A stretch of 64,000 nucleotides of DNA from Cronobacter turicensis z3032 (GTDB lineage Bacteria; Pseudomonadota; Gammaproteobacteria; Enterobacterales; Enterobacteriaceae). The stretch lies in contig FN543093.2 in assembly GCA_000027065.2 (NCBI GenBank), positions 1 to 64,000 of the forward strand, given 5' to 3'. Position numbers and translations under genes: made by a program. The notes beneath the pieces were generated by a model, which was given only the letters and a program-made list of their open reading frames with translations, did no database searches and had not been told where the DNA came from. The number at the start of each line of letters is the position of its first letter. Position 1 is the first letter of the stretch. Below, in pieces: positions 58,756 to 64,000 of this stretch.

Positions 58756-59842
58756 ACTGCCCGTTTTGCGGCAGCAGCGCGGATGACCACGCCAGCAGCC
58801 CGGACCCGCAGTTTTGCAGGCCGCCCACCAGCGCGCCGGCGGTGCCTGCGAGGAACGGGAACGGCTCCATCGCGCCGCTGGTGGCGAGCGGGAATAGCAT
58901 CCCGGCGCCGAAGAAAAAGAGCGCGGCGGGAATAATCAGCGTCCAGATATTCATGATGCCAAGCCACCCCGGCAGCCACATCAGCACGCCCGCGCAGAGG
59001 CAACTCAACACCGCCTGCCACATCAGCGTGGTGAAGCGCTTATGCGTGCGCCCCGCAAACCAGGCGCCGAAAAACGCCGCCGGGATCGGCAGGATAAACA
59101 GCACGCTCACCGCGAGGCTGCTCAGCCCAAGCCCGGCGCCCATCAGCACGCCGGAGCAGGCTTCGAATACCGCCACGCCCGCGAGCGCGGCAACCAGCAT
59201 AATCAGATAGCAGTTAAAGCTGGCGGTGCCGAACAGCAGTTTGTAGCTCGCCAGCAGGCGGGGGCGCTGCGCCTGTACCGGGCGCGTTTCCGGCATCCAG
59301 CGGAACATGCAAAACGTGACCACGACGGCAAGCGTAAGCAAAAACGCGAAGCAGGCGCGCCAGCCCCAGAGCGTATCCAGCAGACCGCCGAGCAGCGGCG
59401 CCACCAGCGGGCTCACCAGAATTCCCATATTCAGCAGACTGTTTGCCTGGCGCAGCGCCGGGCCTTCATAGAGATCGCGCGGCAGGGTTCGCGCCATCAC
59501 GCCGCCCACGCCGGTGCCCATCCCCTGTAAACAACCGGCTGCGATCAGCACCGGCAGGCTTTGCGCGGCCAGCGCCACCAGCGTCGCCAGGATAAAAATC
59601 AGCAGTCCTGTAAGGATGACCGGGCGGCGGCCGATGCGGTCTGAAATCGGCCCGTAAATCAGTTGCGACACGCCGTAGGTGAGCAGATACGCCGCCATCA
59701 CGCTCTGCACCGCGCCTTCACGGACGTTCATTTCCAGCGCGATATCGGCGATGGCCGGAATATAAATCGTCTGCGCCATCTGCCCGACGGCGACAAGCAG
59801 GATCAACATCATTAACAAATGACGGTTAGCGAACATTCTCAT
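58658..59842 (-). CDS. emrD: EmrD, MFS multidrug efflux transporter
   Basis: Drug:proton antiporter for amphipathic compounds and uncouplers. The start at 59842 gives 394 aa, matching E. coli EmrD in length and in the spacing to LLVAVGQMAQTIYIPAIAD. The MFS loop motif is GPISDRIGRRPVIL near residue 70, and VMARTLPRDLYEG is conserved. Twelve helices. In E. coli emrD is also next to tisB. Confidence 0.94.
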   Translation of the reverse strand: MRMFANRHLLMMLILLVAVGQMAQTIYIPAIADIALEMNVREGAVQSVMAAYLLTYGVSQLIYGPISDRIGRRPVILTGLLIFILATLVALAAQSLPVLIAAGCLQGMGTGVGGVMARTLPRDLYEGPALRQANSLLNMGILVSPLVAPLLGGLLDTLWGWRACFAFLLTLAVVVTFCMFRWMPETRPVQAQRPRLLASYKLLFGTASFNCYLIMLVAALAGVAVFEACSGVLMGAGLGLSSLAVSVLFILPIPAAFFGAWFAGRTHKRFTTLMWQAVLSCLCAGVLMWLPGWLGIMNIWTLIIPAALFFFGAGMLFPLATSGAMEPFPFLAGTAGALVGGLQNCGSGLLAWSSALLPQNGQFSLGMLMTAMGVLMLACWLPLAHRERMPEQTI

Positions 59843-60047
59843 CATGGTTATTCGATATGCACAGGTGAAGGAAACAGGATATATCTCTGTATGGATATTA
59901 AATGCGAGAGAAATATACCGCATGTGCGGGGATTATCCAGTCAACTGTCACGGCATCGCGATTCATAGCAGGCAGCTTTTACGGACACTCATCGGAAAGA
60001 TTTATTGCCACTGTGAATGACGCCACGGCAGGAAGCCGCGACGCGCT

Positions 60048-60500
60048 TCAGGCCGCAAACGGCAGCGTCAGCCGGTGCGTAATATGCGGGTGGTCCATCG
60101 GCAGAAAGCCGGCCTGTAAATAAAAGCTGAAGGCGGACTCCGGCGCGCGGATATTAAGATAATCGAAAGCGCTGTGGGCGTGATGGGCCAGCGTCACCAG
60201 CAGCTGATTGCCGACGCCAACGCGGCGTACCGCATGGCTGACATAAAGATGGCGCACGCGTCCGGCGCGAGGATGGGTATCAAAAGGGTCGCGGTTCAGA
60301 CCGCCGACGCCGACCAGCGCGTCGCCAAGAAATGCGCCGAGCAGCCGTTCGCCGGGGGCGGAGAAGGCATTACTGCCGTCCATCCAGTGGACGGCGAGCC
60401 GGTCCAGCATGGTGAAGCCGAGCGCCTGACTCTCTTCACGCAGCCGGTCAAAATCGATGCCGACCGGGGTGACAGACCTGATAGTGATGATTCCTGACAT
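60048..60500 (-). CDS. GNAT-family acetyltransferase
   Basis: Unassigned acetyltransferase of 150 aa. The acetyl-CoA region is VRHLYVSHAVRRVGVGNQLLVTLA (core RRVGVGNQLL), and the C-terminal GNAT strand shows APESAFSFYLQAGF. It lies between emrD and tisB. The substrate is not evident. A 205-bp AT-richer gap before emrD (59843-60047) holds no other gene. Confidence 0.85.
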   Translation of the reverse strand: MSGIITIRSVTPVGIDFDRLREESQALGFTMLDRLAVHWMDGSNAFSAPGERLLGAFLGDALVGVGGLNRDPFDTHPRAGRVRHLYVSHAVRRVGVGNQLLVTLAHHAHSAFDYLNIRAPESAFSFYLQAGFLPMDHPHITHRLTLPFAA

Positions 60501-60528
60501 CGTTCCCTCCTGGTGGATGTACCGTGTT

Positions 60529-60556
60529 AAAGAGGGGCGGTTGCCCGCCCCTCTTT
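60529..60556 (-). terminator. Terminator of the tisB mRNA
   Basis: AAAGAGGGGCGG pairs with CCGCCCCTCTTT around a 4-base loop, a perfect 12-bp stem 20 bp past tisB. On the minus strand it ends in TTT. Confidence 0.75.
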
Positions 60557-60575
60557 GGTGCGGCCTGAACCTGAG

Positions 60576-60665
60576 TTACCGAAGGAACTTCAGGACAGCA
60601 TCAAGCAGTTGCAGGACTGCAACAATGAGTTTCAGGATAAGGATAAACAAATCCACTCCGCTCAT
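60576..60665 (-). CDS. tisB: TisB, SOS-induced type I toxin peptide
   Basis: Small inner-membrane peptide that dissipates the proton motive force and promotes persister formation after DNA damage. The 29 residues begin MSGVDLFILILKLIVAVLQL and end LDAVLKFLR. About 22 of 29 residues match E. coli TisB (shared core ILILKLIVA and LQLLDAVLK). The amphipathic helix with Asp5, Lys12, Gln19, Asp22 and Lys26 on one side is preserved. Its gene lies 204 bp from a LexA box, with istR divergent. Confidence 0.95.
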   Translation of the reverse strand: MSGVDLFILILKLIVAVLQLLDAVLKFLR

Positions 60666-60732
60666 ACGCGTCTCCTCTGGTAAAAGGAGCACCAACTGGC
60701 GTACCTCTCCGCTGCCTGTTGCCAGTTGTTTT

Positions 60733-60753
60733 GTTGGCGTAACACAGTGTGCT
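60733..60753 (-). promoter_or_regulatory. IstR-1 target (ribosome standby site) in the tisB leader
   Basis: This 21-bp stretch repeats the istR 5' end (60989-61009) with a single mismatch and in the same orientation. Since tis mRNA is read from the opposite strand, its leader is complementary to IstR-1 over 20 of 21 positions. In E. coli IstR-1 binds exactly such a standby site about 70-100 nt ahead of tisB. Confidence 0.85.
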
Positions 60754-60855
60754 CTCTCGGGGTTAAGGCACTGACGGCACCACCCGTTTCAGCCAGGACT
60801 CTTTATTGCGCCCGTTTAAATGCGGCCCCGTATCGCACGCTGTGACAGCAACATC

Positions 60856-60885
60856 ATTATAGATAAACACTGTATAAATGAACAG
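60856..60885 (-). promoter_or_regulatory. LexA-controlled tis promoter
   Basis: CTGTATAAATGAACAG (60870-60885) is a full LexA box (CTGT-N8-ACAG). On the minus strand TATAAT (60861-60856) is the tis -10 and the LexA box covers the spacer and -35. It also stands where the LexA-dependent istR-2 promoter is located in E. coli. Confidence 0.9.
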
Positions 60886-60988
60886 TATTTTCTGGACAAG
60901 AAAGGGAGAGCTGGACCATACTGATTAAAAGCCACTGCTGCGCCGCGCGCCAATTGCGGGTGTGCGCATTTCATCGTATAGTTACCCT

Positions 60989-61068
60989 GTTGACGTAACA
61001 CAGTGTGCTTTGCGGCTACCAACCGCAACAGTAACTGAAAAAAACCTCGCCCCGGCGGGGTTTTTTTT
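60989..61068 (+). ncRNA. istR: IstR-1 antisense RNA, tisB antitoxin
   Basis: A constitutive promoter, TTGCGG (60954-60959), 17 bp, TATAGT (60977-60982), points to a start near 60989. The 5' end GTTGACGTAACACAGTGTGC is the E. coli IstR-1 antisense part. The RNA ends in the hairpin ACCTCGC/GCGGGGT (61044-61050 and 61055-61061) with eight T. The size, about 78 nt, fits IstR-1. A longer IstR-2 from the LexA promoter is likely. Confidence 0.9.
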
Positions 61069-61893
61069 CATCCCTGCCTCATAAACATTATGCGCAAAGC
61101 CGATCTGACCCTTCCGGAATAATCACGCGTAATAATATTCACATCCGTAGCGAAAGGCAGAGTAAAAAAGCGACATGCACGACATATTTCGCACTGTTTG
61201 TAAGGAAAATCTGATGACAAAAAAGCGCAATCAACTGCATTTATGCTTTCCAGGCAAATAGGTTTTTGGGAAAACGCAAATGCATTAGCACTATTTGCTG
61301 TCATCATTATTTAATGAAATTTTACTTAAGATCCTGCAGTGTGTTTTTTGGCGTGAATTTCCGCACCCACTAAATATGGTAGCTTCATATATTCACGCCT
61401 TCTTAATAATGTGTTTTCAGATTAATCCTAGCGTCTTGCCGGCCCGCTTTCTCTCCTTAAGCCCCCCTCATAAAGCGTTACGCTTTCCTGTTACTTTTAC
61501 TTGTAAATCAATCGCTTAATATATTCAAAACAAATAATTTCGATTCGATATATTTATTCTTTGACCGATTATTTCGTGCGCTTAAGGGCGGAAAATTCCT
61601 AAAAATGCGCTATTGAATTAAACAGGTGGCTGTTTTCACCAGAATGCGCGCCAGACCTGGTGTTGAATTGTCATCAGGGTTATGTAGAATTTTCTCGCTC
61701 TGCCTCAGAAATATGCGTAAAACGTCCGGGTTTACTTCGGTAAAGCTCGTGCGGTAGCTATCTCTGAAGAAAATGAAATTCCTTCACCGAAATGGCATAA
61801 TCTTCACTGGCAATGACAACTTTTTAGTCATAGCCTGAATCCAGAAGCCGTTATTTCTTTGTATACAGAATATATTTGCAACGGAAACCATCG
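61069..61893. other. 825-bp AT-rich region between istR and the type VI locus
   Basis: No convincing gene is present. Short open frames have no ribosome-binding site or family resemblance, apart from a 15-codon frame (61214-61261) behind AAGGA that is too short to judge. GC is clearly lower than in the flanking genes, especially 61500-61620. In E. coli, ivbL-ilvBN follows istR; here that operon is absent. The region probably holds the type VI promoter and is a likely H-NS target. Confidence 0.5.
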
Positions 61894-62388
61894 ATGAATA
61901 TGCGAATCGTATTAGCCCTGCTGTTTGTGTTAGGCGTAGCGGGTTGTAAAACGCCGCCTCCTGCCGTTACGGATGACACTATCGTGACCAGTGTGGTTAA
62001 TGGCGTCACGCTCACCCACCGCCACGCGGTGATCCCGCCAAAAGAGTTCGAGCCTGTTAACGAAGAGTACCGCGCGATGTACCCGGCGTCGGTCATGACC
62101 CGCCCTGATTTCGGCGGCAAAGTCGTTCGTCAACTGGAAACCGGCAAAACCTATAACGTACTGGGCCAGGTTGAAGACCATTGGCTGGCGCTGGCCGATC
62201 AGGGTGAAGAGCAACTGATTGGTTATGTTCCGCTGCGCGCGGCAGTGAAAAGCGATCTTTATGACGCGACCGTCAGTAAACAGATCCCGAAACTGCGCCG
62301 TAAAGCAGCCAAAGCCAACTGCGTAACGGTGGATGGCAATAGCAAAGCCTGTAAAAACACCAAAAGCGGAACCTGGGTTATTGATTAA
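61894..62388 (+). CDS. SH3-domain lipoprotein leading the type VI secretion operon
   Basis: Predicted outer-membrane lipoprotein. The ATG at 61894 gives 164 aa, with GGAA 7 bp upstream. The signal ends in the lipobox VLGVAGC, followed by KTPPPAV. A bacterial SH3-like fold covers about residues 75-115 (VVRQLETGKTYNVLGQVEDHWLAL and LIGYVPLRAAV, quoted in parts). The last third is basic with two cysteines (C141 and C151 approximately). It lies 24 bp ahead of tssJ. An envelope-anchoring role for the T6SS is an inference from the neighbours. Confidence 0.8.
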   Translation: MNMRIVLALLFVLGVAGCKTPPPAVTDDTIVTSVVNGVTLTHRHAVIPPKEFEPVNEEYRAMYPASVMTRPDFGGKVVRQLETGKTYNVLGQVEDHWLALADQGEEQLIGYVPLRAAVKSDLYDATVSKQIPKLRRKAAKANCVTVDGNSKACKNTKSGTWVID

Positions 62389-62412
62389 TCCTGATTCAAT
62401 GAGCCACACCTC

Positions 62413-62919
62413 ATGAAAAACCGTACCGTTTTACGCCAGGGCTTCCTGGCGTTTTTGATTGCCGCTCTCACCTTACTGAGCGGCTGCTTATCGTCTTCAC
62501 GCAGCGTTCCTTCCCAGTACAGCCTGCATTTTCAGGCTCACCCGCAAATTAATAATTCCGCCCCGCTGAAAGTCCGGGTGCTGCTTTTGAAATCCGATGC
62601 CGACTTTATGTCTGCCGATTTCTTTTCGCTGCAAAACAATGCTCAGACCGTGCTGGGAGCGAACCTGCTCAACAGCGACGAGTTCTTCCTGATGCCAGGC
62701 CAGCTGGATAAAACCCTCAGCGGCCAGAGCTCGCTTGACGCGCGCTACATCGGCGTGATGGCGGAATATCAGGCGCTGGACGGCAAGAAGTGGCGAATCT
62801 CGCTCCCGCTCCCCGCACCCACGGACTCCAGTATTTACAAATTCTGGAAATGGTCATCCGACGAACTTGAGGCGAAAGTGTTTCTTGACGTCAACGGGAT
62901 CCGCGTCATCAACGAATAA
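62413..62919 (+). CDS. tssJ: TssJ, type VI secretion outer-membrane lipoprotein
   Basis: Anchors the TssJLM envelope complex to the outer membrane. The 168-aa precursor has a signal with lipobox LLSGC. The mature transthyretin-like sandwich begins SVPSQYSLHFQAHPQINNS and has LKVRVLLLKSDADFMSADFFSL and DEFFLMPGQ, the family pattern around the L1-2 loop that contacts TssM. It is followed 24 bp later by tssK. Confidence 0.92.
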   Translation: MKNRTVLRQGFLAFLIAALTLLSGCLSSSRSVPSQYSLHFQAHPQINNSAPLKVRVLLLKSDADFMSADFFSLQNNAQTVLGANLLNSDEFFLMPGQLDKTLSGQSSLDARYIGVMAEYQALDGKKWRISLPLPAPTDSSIYKFWKWSSDELEAKVFLDVNGIRVINE

Positions 62920-62943
62920 TCAGCGCCCTTACAGGACACCAGT

Positions 62944-64000
62944 ATGAACAAAGCAGAAAAAGTGGTCTGGACCGAAGGGATGTTCCTGCGTCCGCACCAC
63001 TTCCAGCGTGCGGAAAGTTTCCTGCAACATCACATCCGCGAATGGGGTTCGTTGCAGCGTCCGTATCTCTGGGGATTTCTCGATCTGGAATTTGACGAGG
63101 CGATGCTGCGTCAGGGACGCGTGGCGCTGAGCTACGCCAGCGGTCTGCTGCCGGACGGCACGCCGTTCTCTTTCCGCGACGCCCGCCACGGCCCGGCGCC
63201 GCTCGCCATCCCCGATAACCTCACGCACGAGCGCGTGGTGCTGGCGTTGCCCGCCCGCCGCGCCGGACGCGAAGAAGTGATTTTCAGCGAGGCGGCCGAT
63301 TCGCTCGCCCGCTACGCCACCTTTGAAGAAGAGGTGGAAGACGACAACGCGCTGGCGGTCGGCGCGGCGACGGTGCAGTTTGGCCGCCTGCGTCTCAAGC
63401 TGATGCTGGAGAGCGAACTGACCGCCGAGTGGACCGCCATTGGCGTCGCGCAGGTCATTGAAAAGCGCAACGACAACCAGGTGCGTCTCGACACCAGCTA
63501 CATTCCGCCGATGCTTAACGCCATCAACAGCGGGCCGCTCTACAGCATGCTCAACGATCTGCATGGCCTGCTCGGCCAGCGCAGCCAGCAAATCAGCCAG
63601 CGCTTGCGCCAGCCGGGCCGGTTTAACACCTCCGAGATGGTGGAGTTCATGCTGCTGTCGCTGATTAACCATCATCTGGGCCACGTCACGCATTTAAAAA
63701 CGCTGCCGTTGCTGCACCCGGAAACCCTCTGGCGCGACTGGCTGGCGTTCGCCTGCGAGCTCACCACCTGGACGGCGCAGCGCGCGCCGGATGCGACGCT
63801 GCCGGTTTACGACCATGACAACCTGGCGGGCTGCTTTGGCAAACTGACGCTGATGCTGCGCCAGGGCCTGTCGCTGGTGATGGAAGAGAGCGCCATTCAG
63901 CTGCCGCTCACCGAGCGTTCACACGGGCTCAACGTCGCCACCGTGCCGGAAAGCAACATGGTGCGCGAGTTCGGTTTCGTGCTGGCGGTCAAAGCCAACG
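62944..64000 (+). CDS. tssK: TssK, type VI secretion baseplate subunit (runs off the window)
   Basis: Trimeric adaptor linking the baseplate to the membrane complex. 352 codons are present of about 445 expected; the 3' end lies beyond the window. The start MNKAEKVVWTEGMFLRPHHFQ is the TssK signature (core WTEGMFLRPHHFQ), and YIPPMLNAINSGPL is conserved. The neck and part of the C-terminal domain are visible. Order SH3 lipoprotein-tssJ-tssK implies that tssL, tssM and others follow. Confidence 0.94.
   Translation, partial: MNKAEKVVWTEGMFLRPHHFQRAESFLQHHIREWGSLQRPYLWGFLDLEFDEAMLRQGRVALSYASGLLPDGTPFSFRDARHGPAPLAIPDNLTHERVVLALPARRAGREEVIFSEAADSLARYATFEEEVEDDNALAVGAATVQFGRLRLKLMLESELTAEWTAIGVAQVIEKRNDNQVRLDTSYIPPMLNAINSGPLYSMLNDLHGLLGQRSQQISQRLRQPGRFNTSEMVEFMLLSLINHHLGHVTHLKTLPLLHPETLWRDWLAFACELTTWTAQRAPDATLPVYDHDNLAGCFGKLTLMLRQGLSLVMEESAIQLPLTERSHGLNVATVPESNMVREFGFVLAVKAN

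Noticed and set aside
61214..61261. Fifteen-codon frame with AAGGA upstream in the istR-T6SS gap
   Set aside because: Too short to judge; begins MTKKRNQLHLCFPGK, with no known peptide match and no promoter that I can defend.

Overview
The window is chromosomal DNA from a GC-rich member of the Enterobacteriaceae. Housekeeping proteins match their E. coli counterparts almost residue for residue, and long stretches keep E. coli gene order: mnmG-rsmG-atpIBEFHAGDC-glmUS, pstSCAB-phoU, yieH-adeP-yieF-yieE, mnmE-yidC-yidD-rnpA-rpmH, dnaA-dnaN-recF-gyrB, dgoRKADT, yidR-yidQ-ibpAB, yidP-glv, yidHG and emrD-tisB/istR. Slots between these blocks carry different genes from E. coli K-12. GC content, an intact GlvC/AglA-type alpha-glucoside PTS with GlvA/AglB, and a type VI secretion locus suggest Cronobacter or a close relative; this genus call is an inference. 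oriC should lie just left of base 1, because mnmG is its usual neighbour.

Layout. 1-2.6 kb: tRNA and rRNA modification (mnmG, rsmG). 3.1-10.1 kb: complete F1Fo ATP synthase operon with its promoter, atpE translation enhancer and terminator. 10.4-13.9 kb: UDP-GlcNAc precursor genes glmU and glmS. 13.9-19.5 kb: an unrecognised membrane protein, then the Pho-regulated phosphate transporter behind two PHO boxes. 19.5-24.4 kb: yieL-like esterase, yieH, adeP, yieF, yieE. 24.6-29.4 kb: accessory cluster. 29.6 kb: small secreted Cys-rich protein. 30-40.8 kb: mnmE to gyrB, transcribed away from the rpmH/dnaA divergent promoter region. 41-47.5 kb: yidA, a complete chromosomal hok/mok/sok locus and the galactonate operon. 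47.6-52.9 kb: MFS plus 2-hydroxyacid dehydrogenase pair, yidR, yidQ and the heat-shock genes ibpAB with RNA thermometers. 52.9-60.5 kb: alpha-glucoside PTS operon with its regulator, yidHG, a GH5-like secreted protein, emrD, a GNAT enzyme. 60.5-61.1 kb: the SOS toxin-antitoxin tisB/istR. 61.9 kb to the end: start of a type VI secretion operon (SH3 lipoprotein, tssJ, tssK).

The strongest candidate for an undescribed system is 24.6-29.4 kb. A divergent LysR regulator faces a 2OG-Fe(II) dioxygenase of the isoleucine-hydroxylase family, a GNAT acetyltransferase, the two-subunit AzlC/AzlD branched-chain amino-acid exporter, a LivJ-like ligand-binding protein without a signal peptide, and a rhodanese. 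The first four genes of the forward unit overlap. I infer a pathway that hydroxylates, possibly acetylates, and exports a branched-chain-like amino acid. Secondary points of interest are the two type I toxin-antitoxin loci, a GH5-like protein lacking its expected nucleophile, and a repeat that separates dnaN from recF.
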